From: Bradyrhizobium canariense
GTDB lineage: Bacteria; Pseudomonadota; Alphaproteobacteria; Rhizobiales; Xanthobacteraceae
Length of the DNA stretch: 64,000 bases
Assembly (NCBI RefSeq): GCF_018130465.1
Contig: NZ_JAFCKJ010000008.1
Span: 248,001-312,000 of the forward strand
Direction of reading: 5' to 3'
A program made the translations under genes and the position numbers. Every line of letters starts with the position of its first letter. The stretch's first letter is position 1. The notes beneath the pieces were generated by a model, which ran no database searches, was not told the origin of the DNA, and saw only the letters and a program-made list of their open reading frames with translations. Below are positions 44,309-52,444 of this stretch, in pieces.

Positions 44309-44341
44309 TTGATGAGTCAGATTGCTTGATGAGTAAGATTG
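44309..44341 (+). repeat. tandem duplication covering the lpxA start codon
   Basis: TTGATGAGTCAGATTG (44309-44324) and TTGATGAGTAAGATTG (44326-44341) differ at one base. Each contains an ATG. The first opens a five-codon frame (Met-Ser-Gln-Ile-Ala) whose TGA at 44327-44329 overlaps the lpxA ATG at 44329 by one base. No Shine-Dalgarno sequence is seen for either. Confidence 0.7.
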
Positions 44342-45120
44342 ATCCCACCGCACGGGTCGCGGACGGCGCCGTGATCGGCGAGGGCACCGAGATCGGACCC
44401 TATTGCATCATCGGCGCCAATGTCGTGATCGGCGCGAACTGCAAGCTGATCGGACATGTGCATATCACCGCGCAAACCACGATCGGTGACGATTGCACCA
44501 TCTATCCCTTCGCCTCGCTCGGCACCCCGCCGCAATCGCTCAGCTATCGCGGCGAGCTGACGAAGCTCAAGATCGGCTCGGGCTGCACCATCCGCGAATC
44601 CGTGACCATGAATGCCGGCACCGTCGCCGGCGGCGGCATCACAGAGGTCGGCGACCGCAACTATTTCATGAACTGCAGCCATGTCGGCCATGACTGCCAT
44701 GTCGGCAACGACGTGATCTTCGCGACCTCGGCCACGCTCGGCGGTCACTGCGAGATCGGTGATTTCGTCTTCATCGGCGGTCTGTCCGCGGTGCATCAGT
44801 TCACCCGCATCGGCCCGCAGGTGATGGTGGGCGGCGTGTGCGGCGTGCGCGACGACGTCATTCCGTTCGGCCTCGTCAACGGCCAGTATGCCGTGCTCGA
44901 AGGCCTCAACCTGATCGGCATGAAGCGGCGCAAGTTCACCAAGCAGCGGCTTGCGACCGTGCGAGCGTTCTACCAGAAACTCTTCCATGGCCCCGGCACC
45001 TTTGCCGAACGCCTGGAGGCGGCACGGCCGCTCGCCGGTGAAGATCCGGCGATCGCAGAAATCCTCGACTTCATCGGCAAGGGCAAGCGCCCGCTCTGTC
45101 TTCCCGCCATCGCGAAGTGA
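44329..45120 (+). CDS. lpxA: UDP-N-acetylglucosamine acyltransferase
   Basis: A 263-residue left-handed beta-helix enzyme that adds the 3-O acyl chain in the first step of lipid A synthesis. It has continuous hexapeptide repeats from residue 3, the catalytic-His segment NCSHVGHDCHVGNDV and the C-terminal helical bundle (GMKRRKFTKQRLATVRAFY). Unlike the rest of the operon it lies behind a minus-strand gene, so it needs its own promoter in 44153-44328 or long read-through. The start region is duplicated. Confidence 0.95.
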   Translation: MSKIDPTARVADGAVIGEGTEIGPYCIIGANVVIGANCKLIGHVHITAQTTIGDDCTIYPFASLGTPPQSLSYRGELTKLKIGSGCTIRESVTMNAGTVAGGGITEVGDRNYFMNCSHVGHDCHVGNDVIFATSATLGGHCEIGDFVFIGGLSAVHQFTRIGPQVMVGGVCGVRDDVIPFGLVNGQYAVLEGLNLIGMKRRKFTKQRLATVRAFYQKLFHGPGTFAERLEAARPLAGEDPAIAEILDFIGKGKRPLCLPAIAK

Positions 45121-45127
45121 TGATGGG

Positions 45128-45997
45128 ATGACCCCGGGCATGACATCGTCGGCTTCGGAGATTTCATCGCCGGTCGGCGTGGTCGCGGGCGGCGGCGCGA
45201 TGCCGTTCGCGGTTGCCGACTCGCTCGCTGCCCGCGGCATTGTGCCGGTGTTGTTTCCCCTTCGGGGGGCCTGCGATCCGGCTCGGGTGGAAAAATTCCG
45301 TCACCGCTGGATCTCGGTCGGCCAGCTCGGCCGTGCCATGCGGCTGTTTCGCGAGGAGGGCTGCCGAGACCTGATCTTCATCGGCACGCTGGTACGGCCT
45401 TCGCTCTCGGAGGTCCGGGTCGATTTCACAACGCTTCGGCTGCTCGGCAATGTCATCCGCGCCTTCCGCGGCGGCGACGATCATTTGTTGTCCGGCGTCG
45501 GCCGCATTCTCGAGCAGGGCGGCTTTCGCATGGTCGGCATCAAGGATGTCGCGCCCGACCTGCTGATGCCCGAGGGCTGCATCAGCCGCGCGTGGCCGAG
45601 CGACACCGGGAAGACCGACATCGAGCGCGGCCGCGCGGTGCTGACCGCGCTCGGTCCGTTCGACATCGGCCAGGCCGCGGTTGTGATTGATGGCCATGTG
45701 GTGGCGGTCGAGGATATCGAGGGCACCGATGCGCTGCTCGCGCGCGTGGCGCGGCTGCGCGAAGAGGGCCGCATCCGCGCCGCGACCGGGCGGGGCGTGC
45801 TGGTGAAGGTACCAAAGAGCGGGCAGGATTTGCGCTTCGACCTGCCGACGATCGGCCCGCGCACCCTCGAGGGCGTCGCCGCCGCAGGGCTCGCCGGCAT
45901 CGCCGTCGTCGCCGGCAACACCATCGCCGCCGAGCCGCAGGCGATGATCGCAGTCGCAGACGCAAAATATCTCTTCGTCATCGGCCTGCCGGCGTGA
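45128..45997 (+). CDS. lpxI: UDP-2,3-diacylglucosamine pyrophosphatase LpxI
   Basis: A 289-residue LpxI (DUF1009), the alphaproteobacterial replacement for LpxH, producing lipid X. The N-terminal domain (VGVVAGGGAMPFAVADSLAARG) is followed by the C-terminal catalytic domain with AVEDIEGTDALLARV, VLVKVPKSGQDLRFDLPTIGP and IAAEPQAMIAVAD. ATG 45128 or 45140 are both possible. It lies 7 nt after lpxA and overlaps lpxB as TGATG. Confidence 0.93.
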   Translation: MTPGMTSSASEISSPVGVVAGGGAMPFAVADSLAARGIVPVLFPLRGACDPARVEKFRHRWISVGQLGRAMRLFREEGCRDLIFIGTLVRPSLSEVRVDFTTLRLLGNVIRAFRGGDDHLLSGVGRILEQGGFRMVGIKDVAPDLLMPEGCISRAWPSDTGKTDIERGRAVLTALGPFDIGQAAVVIDGHVVAVEDIEGTDALLARVARLREEGRIRAATGRGVLVKVPKSGQDLRFDLPTIGPRTLEGVAAAGLAGIAVVAGNTIAAEPQAMIAVADAKYLFVIGLPA

Positions 45998-47178
45998 TGC
46001 AAGGTCGCGATCCCAAGCGCAAGATATTCCTGATCGCCACGGAGGAATCCGGCGATCGGCTCGGCAGCGCCTTGATGAAGGTGCTGCGCCAGCGCCTCGG
46101 CGACGGCGTGCAGTTCGTGGGCGTCGGCGGCCGCACCATGGCGCGCCAGGGGCTCGAGACGCTGTTTCCGATCGAGGAGCTCTCGATCGTCGGCTTCGCC
46201 GCGGTCGTGCAGCAATTGCCGAAGATCCTGCGGCTGATCCGCGAGACCGCGGAGGCCGTGACCGAGGCCGCGCCGGACGCTCTCGTCATCATCGACAGCC
46301 CCGACTTCACCCATCGTGTCGCCCGCCGGGTGCGGGCCCGCAATCCGGCGATCCCGATCGTCGACTACGTCTCGCCGCAGCTCTGGGCCTGGCGGCCGGG
46401 ACGGGCGCGGACCATGCTCGGCTATGTCGACCATGTGCTCGGCCTGTTGCCGTTCGAGCCGGAGGAATATCGCAAGCTCGGCGGGCCGCCATGCAGCTAT
46501 GTCGGCCATCCCCTGATCGAGCAATTGCCCTCGCTGCGGCCGAACGCGGAAGAGCAGGAGCGCCGCGACGGCGAGCCGCCGGTTTTGCTGGTGTTGCCCG
46601 GCAGCCGCCGAAGCGAGATCAGGCACCATCTCGACGTGTTCGGCGCAACGCTCGGCCGATTGCAGACGGACGGCCGCGCGTTCGAACTGATGCTGCCGAC
46701 CATGCCACATCTCGAAAGCGCCATTCGCGAAGGCATCGCGAACTGGCCGGTCAAGCCTCAAATCGTGGTCGGCGAGAACGAGAAGCGTGCCGCCTTCCGC
46801 ATCGCGCGCGCGGCACTGGCAAAATCCGGCACGGTGACGCTGGAGCTCGCGCTATCGGGCATTCCGATGGTGACTGCCTATCGCGTCGGCGCGATCGAAG
46901 CCTTCATCCTGCGCCGCGCGATCCGCGTCTCCTCCGTGATCCTCGCCAATCTCGTGATCGGCAAGGATGTCATACCGGAGTTCCTGCAGGACGACTGCAC
47001 GCCGGAGAAGCTCGCACCCGCGCTGTCGGAGCTTCTGACCGATTCACCGCTGCGCCGACAGCAGGTGGAAGCGTTCACCCAGCTCGATACGATCATGTCG
47101 ACCGGCAACAAGTCGCCGAGCGTGCTCGCAGCCGACATCGTGCTGGCGACGATGCGCAAGGGCAGGCGGGCTAGCTAG
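45997..47178 (+). CDS. lpxB: lipid A disaccharide synthase
   Basis: A 393-residue GT19 glycosyltransferase condensing UDP-diacylglucosamine with lipid X. Motifs: IATEESGDRLGSALM, IIDSPDFTHRVARRV, YVSPQLWAWRPGRA, LPGSRRSEIRHHL and KSGTVTLELALSGIPMV. The start ATG 45997 overlaps the lpxI stop by one base. It ends the conserved run; the stop is 2 nt before the left inverted repeat of an apparently inserted block. Confidence 0.95.
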   Translation: MQGRDPKRKIFLIATEESGDRLGSALMKVLRQRLGDGVQFVGVGGRTMARQGLETLFPIEELSIVGFAAVVQQLPKILRLIRETAEAVTEAAPDALVIIDSPDFTHRVARRVRARNPAIPIVDYVSPQLWAWRPGRARTMLGYVDHVLGLLPFEPEEYRKLGGPPCSYVGHPLIEQLPSLRPNAEEQERRDGEPPVLLVLPGSRRSEIRHHLDVFGATLGRLQTDGRAFELMLPTMPHLESAIREGIANWPVKPQIVVGENEKRAAFRIARAALAKSGTVTLELALSGIPMVTAYRVGAIEAFILRRAIRVSSVILANLVIGKDVIPEFLQDDCTPEKLAPALSELLTDSPLRRQQVEAFTQLDTIMSTGNKSPSVLAADIVLATMRKGRRAS

Positions 47179-47180
47179 GA

Positions 47181-47192
47181 CGTGTACTCACA
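47181..47192. repeat. left 12-bp inverted repeat flanking the LysR/hydrolase block
   Basis: CGTGTACTCACA occurs here and as its exact reverse complement at 49689-49700. The two copies enclose about 2.5 kb. It lies 2 nt after the lpxB stop. Confidence 0.6.
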
Positions 47193-47280
47193 TACGTCGG
47201 CTTGCCGGCGCAAAGCGGAAGTCTCCCACCTAGAGCGCGATCGGCGGCTTGTGACCCGTTGCGGACTCTCGCATCGGCTA

Positions 47281-48204
47281 CTAGTCAGCTTCAACGTAGC
47301 GAATGATGCTCTGATTTTGAACGTTTGCAACCAATTCATCCGCGCGGGACAAAAGACGGCGGAGCAGGGGCGACGGATTGGTCCGATTGTATCCCAGCGC
47401 CAGATCGACCGTCGGCGTGCCGCCCTCGAGCGCTCTGGCGACGACGTTCGGTGCAAGCATGTTCTGCGCATAGAGCGGGACGAGGCTAATTCCGCCTGTG
47501 GAAGCCACGAGCGACATGGCCGATGATATGTTTTCGCCTTCATACTTCGCCTTGAGGGTAATGCCGACCCGAGATGCGTAATTCTGTATGACCTCTTGCA
47601 AGACCGGCGATGTTCTTGCCGAGCTGACATAGATCTCGCGGGCGAAATCCTGCGGACGAATCTTCTTCCGTGATGCCAAGCGGTGTTCGGCCGGCAGCAC
47701 GGCAATCAAGGGCTCCTTCGCCAATATCTTGAAGACGACGCCCTCGTTGTCTTTCTCCGGACGAAGGAAAGCGATGTCCAGCTTTCCCCGCATCAATGCC
47801 AGTGCGAGTTCTGGCGAAGATTGCGTGCTGAGCGTCACGTCGACATCGGGGGCTTCCTCGCGGAGGATGCGCAGCAACTGGGGGAGCCACATCACCTCCA
47901 GCCCGACGAGAAAGCCCATCGAGAGGACGGGCCTTTGCGGTTGCGCCGTCTGCCGGGCCCCTTCCGTCGCGGCCTCGACCTGCAGCAGCGCCAGCCGCGC
48001 ATGATCGAGAAACACGCGTCCGGCAGCGGTCAGCGTCACGCCTCGCGCCTGGCGCTCCAATAACTGGACGCCGACTTCGGCTTCCAGATCGCGAATTTGC
48101 CGGCTCAAGGACGGCTGGGAGGTGTTCAGTCGCCGTTCGGCGGCGTTCAGCAGGCTGCCTTCTTCAGCGACGGCAACGAAATAGCGCAGGTGCCGGAGCT
48201 CCAT
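47281..48204 (-). CDS. LysR-family transcriptional regulator
   Basis: A 307-residue LysR regulator. The N-terminal winged HTH (1 to about 60) reads MELRHLRYFVAVAEEGSLLNAAERR and NTSQPSLSRQIRDLE. The effector domain (about 90-300) has two Rossmann-like lobes (ISLVPLYAQNM). A longer frame to 48315 precedes the classic start and is rejected. It is divergent from a hydrolase gene, its probable target, across 484 nt with a LysR-box motif beside its own start. Effector unknown. Confidence 0.9.
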   Translation of the reverse strand: MELRHLRYFVAVAEEGSLLNAAERRLNTSQPSLSRQIRDLEAEVGVQLLERQARGVTLTAAGRVFLDHARLALLQVEAATEGARQTAQPQRPVLSMGFLVGLEVMWLPQLLRILREEAPDVDVTLSTQSSPELALALMRGKLDIAFLRPEKDNEGVVFKILAKEPLIAVLPAEHRLASRKKIRPQDFAREIYVSSARTSPVLQEVIQNYASRVGITLKAKYEGENISSAMSLVASTGGISLVPLYAQNMLAPNVVARALEGGTPTVDLALGYNRTNPSPLLRRLLSRADELVANVQNQSIIRYVEAD

Positions 48205-48213
48205 GATCCCTCG

Positions 48214-48230
48214 TATATCTTCCAGGCATA
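48214..48230. promoter_or_regulatory. LysR-box-like TAT-N11-ATA
   Basis: TAT (48214-48216) and ATA (48228-48230) are separated by exactly 11 nt, the T-N11-A pattern bound by LysR regulators. It is 10 nt upstream of the LysR start, a position suited to autoregulation. Confidence 0.35.
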
Positions 48231-48314
48231 GCTTGAAGCCTACAAGGTCTTGGTCAGGAGCCAAAGAGGGATTTACCGTTTCGCAGTCTTCAACCAAAAA
48301 AAGGACAACGAACA

Positions 48315-48449
48315 ATGTCTTCGCCGAAGCATAGTATCGTCTTCAGCAAAGTGATCCCAGCACTCCAGGCAGATAGGAACGGCGTGATCGCAATTCAGTA
48401 CGGCCTCGACAATTCTGCAGCGCGATCGAGAGTGGCGTCCCTCATTTAG
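48315..48449 (+). pseudogene. possible Flp-pilin N-terminal remnant
   Basis: A 44-codon frame from ATG 48315 with AGGACA about 10 nt upstream. Residues 19-31 read ADRNGVIAIQYGL, close to the Flp/Fap pilin processing region (G-x-T-A-I-E-Y-G-L). After that point the hydrophobic pilin helix is missing and replaced by NSAARSRVASLI. The Glu normally required in Flp maturation is Gln here. This fits a pilin gene truncated by deletion or frameshift. Chance similarity over so short a stretch cannot be excluded. Confidence 0.4.
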
Positions 48450-48688
48450 CGGGAAACGCGCGCGAATGCGCAGGGGCGACGAATAGCGCCGCGGCCGGAT
48501 CCGGCGATAACGCGTCGGCGATCGGGTGTTGCCACGGCAAGGGCTCGCCGGCGAGGCCGCTGAACATCGTGTCTTTTGGAAAGCCAGGGGGCGCGATCTG
48601 TGGCCTGATCAGCTTGGGCCTGCCTGCTTTTTTAGCCCCGTCCGCAAACTTTTCAACAAAGATCTAACAGCGCAGATGGAGCGACTTG

Positions 48689-49507
48689 ATGTCGACGATC
48701 ACGACTACAGACGGCGTAAGCATCTTCTACAAGGACTGGGGCTCAGGCCAGCCGATCGTTTTCAGTCACGGCTGGCCGCTGACAGCGGACGACTGGGACG
48801 CCCAGATGACCTTCTTCCTTCGCCACGGCTACCGCGTGATCGCCCACGACCGGCGCGGCCACGGTCGGTCCGACCAGCCCAGCACCGGCAACGACATGGA
48901 CCACTGGGTTGCCGACCTCGCGGCACTGACTGAACACCTCAACCTGCGCGACGCGATCCATATCGGGCACTCGACAGGTGGCGGTGAGGTGGCTCGCTAT
49001 GTCGCTCGCCACCAGGAGCGCGTCGCGAAGGCGGTGCTGGTCGCTTCACTGACGCCGAACATGTACCGGAGCGAGAACAACGTGTCCGGTCAACCACCGG
49101 AGTGGTTCGAAGCGATCCGGGCAGGCGTGCTGGGCAACCGGGCGGAGTTCTTCCGTTTCGTTCCTGAGAATCCGTTCTACGGCTACAACCTAGACGGGGC
49201 CAAGCCTTCGGAGGCAGTGATCGCGAACTGGTGGCGCCAAGGCATGGCCGGCGGTGCTCTCGCTCACTACGCGACTGTCGACTCTTGGCTCGAAGATTAT
49301 ACTGAAGACCTCAAGAAGATCACCGTGCCGGTGCTGGTGATGCATGGCGAGGCTGATCAAGTCGTCCCGTTCGCAAGTTCCGTGCCGCGCGCGGTCGACT
49401 TGCTCAGGAACGGGTCGCTGAAGACGTATCCCGGCTACCCCCATGGCATGCTCACCACACATGCGGATGTCCTCAACCCCGACCTGCTCTCGTTCATCAG
49501 GTCTTGA
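48689..49507 (+). CDS. alpha/beta hydrolase, non-haem chloroperoxidase type
   Basis: A 272-residue alpha/beta hydrolase. The oxyanion region is FSHGWPLTADDW, nucleophile Ser95 lies in GHSTGGGE, the acid is likely the Asp of HGEADQVVPF and the base the His of GYPHGML. This is the cofactor-free perhydrolase/chloroperoxidase-like family, also active as esterases. ATG 48689 is preferred over the adjacent in-frame TTG. Divergent from a LysR regulator, an arrangement typical of inducible detoxification genes. Natural substrate unknown. Confidence 0.88.
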   Translation: MSTITTTDGVSIFYKDWGSGQPIVFSHGWPLTADDWDAQMTFFLRHGYRVIAHDRRGHGRSDQPSTGNDMDHWVADLAALTEHLNLRDAIHIGHSTGGGEVARYVARHQERVAKAVLVASLTPNMYRSENNVSGQPPEWFEAIRAGVLGNRAEFFRFVPENPFYGYNLDGAKPSEAVIANWWRQGMAGGALAHYATVDSWLEDYTEDLKKITVPVLVMHGEADQVVPFASSVPRAVDLLRNGSLKTYPGYPHGMLTTHADVLNPDLLSFIRS

Positions 49508-49688
49508 CGACATCTCTCATCCATTTTCGCCTCCCGCACGAAGGAGATGCCGTTTGCAAGGCGGCCTCTCCTTCCAGTTCAAGACACGGTATACGACAGC
49601 CGCTTTTGGCCCAACTCGGACTCAGGGAGAGGTACGCCAACGCGACTGCTATCGGATACGAAGCGGACCTCTACGAGGCAGCTCGGGT

Positions 49689-49700
49689 TGTGAGTACACG
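49689..49700. repeat. right 12-bp inverted repeat flanking the LysR/hydrolase block
   Basis: TGTGAGTACACG is the reverse complement of 47181-47192. The noncoding stretch before it (49508-49688) contains CCGCTTTTGGCCC and AGCGGACCTC-type segments that I associate, from memory, with degenerate intergenic repeats of Bradyrhizobium. It lies 2 nt from the stop codon of the SDR gene. Confidence 0.6.
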
Positions 49701-49702
49701 CT

Positions 49703-50470
49703 CTAGCCGAGACCAGCATCGACCTGAAAACACTGGCGCGTGATGTTCCGGCTGTCGTCGGAGGCGAGGAACAGTGCCATGTTTGCGATGTCGTCGGGCG
49801 TCACCGCGTCGGGAATGGCCTGTCGCGTGCGCAGCTCGGCGATCGCCTGCTCGTCCGGATACCACAGCCGGCGCTGACGCTCCGTGATCACCATCCCCGG
49901 CGCGATCGCGTTGACCCGGATACGGTCGGGACCGACCGACCGGGCCAGCGAGTTGGTGAAGCCGACGATCGCGGCCTTTGCCGCGGCGTAGACCGGCAGC
50001 CCCGGCGCGCCGCGCATCCAGGCAATCGACGACATGTTGATGATCGAACCGCCGCCGCGTGCCTGCATCTGCGGCACCACCGCTTGCGCGGCAAAGAAGA
50101 CGTGCTTGAGATTGACGCCGATCATCCAGTCGAACTCGGCCGGGGTCACCTCGGCCAGTACTTGGCGTTGATCGTTGGCGGCATTGTTGACGAGAACCGC
50201 GGCATCGCCAAGCGATCCGTGGACCTGCGCCATGGCGCCGCGCAAGGCGTCGATGTCGAGGAGATCGCACGGCACGAACAGGGGTACGATTCCGGTTGCG
50301 GCCTTCACTTCCGCGACCAGCGCCCGGCCGGCTGCTTCATCGAGATCCAGGAGCGCGACGCGAGCCCCTTGGGCCGCGAACGCCCGCACGAAGGCGGCAC
50401 CGATGCCGCTGGCGCCACCGGTGATCAACACCACGCGGTCCTTGAGACCGGCATAGTTCGTTTTTGTCAT
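49703..50470 (-). CDS. short-chain dehydrogenase/reductase (sugar/polyol type)
   Basis: A 255-residue SDR with cofactor motif GGASGIG (18-24), NNAAND and the catalytic set Ser147/148, Tyr161 and Lys165 (YAAAK). Asp at the end of beta2 (LLDLD) favours NAD over NADP. Its ATG overlaps the stop of the ABC ATPase gene (ATGA), so it is the last gene of the transporter operon. It probably oxidises the imported sugar or polyol; the substrate is not identifiable. Confidence 0.88.
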   Translation of the reverse strand: MTKTNYAGLKDRVVLITGGASGIGAAFVRAFAAQGARVALLDLDEAAGRALVAEVKAATGIVPLFVPCDLLDIDALRGAMAQVHGSLGDAAVLVNNAANDQRQVLAEVTPAEFDWMIGVNLKHVFFAAQAVVPQMQARGGGSIINMSSIAWMRGAPGLPVYAAAKAAIVGFTNSLARSVGPDRIRVNAIAPGMVITERQRRLWYPDEQAIAELRTRQAIPDAVTPDDIANMALFLASDDSRNITRQCFQVDAGLG

Positions 50471-51576
50471 GCGATCAGTCGCTCCGTCTCGGGGTCGAAC
50501 AGGCAGATGCGGCGCGTGTCGAGGGCGAAGGAGGCGGAGGCGCCCGGTGTGGGGCGGATATCCGGCGTGATGCGCGCCATCGCGGGCTCGCCCCCGAGCC
50601 GCAGCAACACCATCGTCTCGGCACCGGTCGGCTCGACCATCTCCACCGGCGCGTTGACGAGGATCGGCGCATCGCCGGAAAAGACGCGGCTGCCCTCGGC
50701 AATGCATTCCGGCCTGATCCCGAAGACCACGTCGCGACCGACAAAGGATGCTGCTGCGTCATATCCCCGAAGGCGCAGACGGACCTCGTCCGGCCGCCCC
50801 GCACCGATCACGGCCACAGGCCCGCCGGCATCGGACTCGAGCCGTGCCGGCATCGTGTTCATCGGCGGCGAGCCCATGAAACGGGCGACGAACAGATTAG
50901 CGGGATAGCGATACACGGTATCGGGGTCGGCAAACTGCTGCACCACGCCCCGATGCATCACGGCGATGCGCGTCGCCATCGTCATCGCCTCGATCTGGTC
51001 GTGGGTGACATAGACGATGGTGGCGCCGATGCGCTGGTGCAGCCGCTTGATCTCCATCCGCATCTCGACGCGCAGCTTGGCGTCGAGATTGGAGAGCGGC
51101 TCGTCGAACAGGAAGAGCAGGGGATCGCGCACCAGCGCCCGGCCCATCGCCACACGCTGGCGCTGGCCGCCGGAGAGCTGCGACGGCTTGCGGCCGAGCA
51201 GCGGCTCGATCTGGAGCAGCTTGGCCACATTCGCCAGCGCCTTCTCCTGCTCAGCCTTCGGCACATGACGGCATTCCATGCCGAAGGTGATGTTCTGGCG
51301 CACCGTCATCGACGGATAGAGCGCGTAGGATTGGAACACCATGGCGATGTCGCGGTCCTTCGGCGGGACGTCGTTGACGACACGCCCGCCGATTTCGACG
51401 GTGCCTGCGCTCGGGCGATCCAGCCCGGCGACGATGTTGAGCAGCGTGGACTTGCCGCAGCCGGATGGGCCGACGAGCACGGTGAATTCACCGCTCTCGA
51501 TGTCGAGATCGACGCCCTTCAGCACCTCCAGATTGGCGTAGCGCTTGGACAGGGAGCGAATGCTTAGTGCTGCCAT
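50467..51576 (-). CDS. sugar ABC transporter ATPase (UgpC/MsmK type)
   Basis: A 369-residue ATPase. Walker A GPSGCGKST (36-44), Q-loop MVFQSYALYPSM, signature LSGGQRQRVAMGRA, Walker B LFLFDEPLSNLD and switch VTHDQIEAMTMA are all intact. The C-terminal MalK-type TOBE/regulatory domain (about 240-369) is present. It energises the two permeases encoded upstream. Downstream it is coupled to the SDR gene. Confidence 0.93.
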   Translation of the reverse strand: MAALSIRSLSKRYANLEVLKGVDLDIESGEFTVLVGPSGCGKSTLLNIVAGLDRPSAGTVEIGGRVVNDVPPKDRDIAMVFQSYALYPSMTVRQNITFGMECRHVPKAEQEKALANVAKLLQIEPLLGRKPSQLSGGQRQRVAMGRALVRDPLLFLFDEPLSNLDAKLRVEMRMEIKRLHQRIGATIVYVTHDQIEAMTMATRIAVMHRGVVQQFADPDTVYRYPANLFVARFMGSPPMNTMPARLESDAGGPVAVIGAGRPDEVRLRLRGYDAAASFVGRDVVFGIRPECIAEGSRVFSGDAPILVNAPVEMVEPTGAETMVLLRLGGEPAMARITPDIRPTPGASASFALDTRRICLFDPETERLIA

Positions 51577-51586
51577 GACAATCCGA

Positions 51587-52444
51587 TCATTTCACGGCCC
51601 CAGCGGTAAGGCCGCGCACGAAGTACCTGCCGCCGAGGAGATAGATCAACAAAGTGGGCAGCGCTGCGATGATCACCGCAGCGCTCTGTACGCCATGCTG
51701 CGGGATGTCTGCGATCGCGGCAGATAGTGCAATGAGAGCGGCCGTGACGGGCTGTTGTTGGCCGGTCGTGAATGTCACGCCGTAGAGGAACTCGTTCCAG
51801 ATGTGCGTGAACTGCCAGATCACGGTGACGATCAGGATCGGAGCCGACAGCGGCAGGATGATGCGCCAGAAAATGCGGAAGAACCCGGCGCCATCGATGC
51901 GCGCAGCGCTGATCAGTTCATGGGGAATGGCGACATAGTAGTTCCGGCAGAACAGCGTGGTGAAGGAGAGCCCCTGGATCGTGTGAATCAGCACGAGGCC
52001 CGTCAGCGTGTTGATGAGACCGATGTCCCGCAGCACGATGGTCCAGGGAAGCAAGCGCATCTGCTGGGGCAGGAAAAGGCCAAGGGTCACGATGCCGTAG
52101 ATCCAGTTGTCGCCGCGAAAACGCCAGAGCGACACGGCGTAACCGGCGATAGCGCCGAGCAGGGTAGAGAGGATCGTCGCGGGAATCGTGACGAGTGCGG
52201 AGTTCAGCATGTATGGCCGGAGGCCGGCGCAGGTCTCGGCGACGCAGAAGCCGCTCCATGCAACGGCGTAGTTGCTCCAGGCCCATTGTTTCGGCCAGCC
52301 GATCATCGAGGCTTGCGCAATCTCCTCGTTGCTGCGGAGCGAGTTCAGCACGACAACAGCCAATGGCGCGAGCCATGCCGCGGCGATCGCCAAAACGACC
52401 AGATAGATCAACATTCGGCTTGGTGCGAAGGCTCGATCACGCAT
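51587..52444 (-). CDS. ABC transporter permease, MalG-like
   Basis: A 285-residue inner-membrane protein with six predicted helices and the EAA loop (ELISAARIDGAGFFRIFWRIILPLS) that contacts the ATPase. The ending FVRGLTAGAVKG-like is typical of the second sugar permease in such operons. ATG 52444 overlaps the end of the upstream permease gene by 8 nt; longer upstream codons lie inside that gene. Confidence 0.92.
   Translation of the reverse strand: MRDRAFAPSRMLIYLVVLAIAAAWLAPLAVVVLNSLRSNEEIAQASMIGWPKQWAWSNYAVAWSGFCVAETCAGLRPYMLNSALVTIPATILSTLLGAIAGYAVSLWRFRGDNWIYGIVTLGLFLPQQMRLLPWTIVLRDIGLINTLTGLVLIHTIQGLSFTTLFCRNYYVAIPHELISAARIDGAGFFRIFWRIILPLSAPILIVTVIWQFTHIWNEFLYGVTFTTGQQQPVTAALIALSAAIADIPQHGVQSAAVIIAALPTLLIYLLGGRYFVRGLTAGAVK

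Larger units (their letters stand above)
48205..48688. other. 484-nt divergent intergenic region
   Basis: This gap between the LysR and hydrolase genes contains the LysR-box-like motif, an A-rich stretch (about 48291-48305) and the short Flp-like reading frame at 48315-48449. The rest, to the hydrolase start, shows no other coding signal; a 135-codon frame at 48526 is out of frame with the hydrolase and has no family features. Confidence 0.5.
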
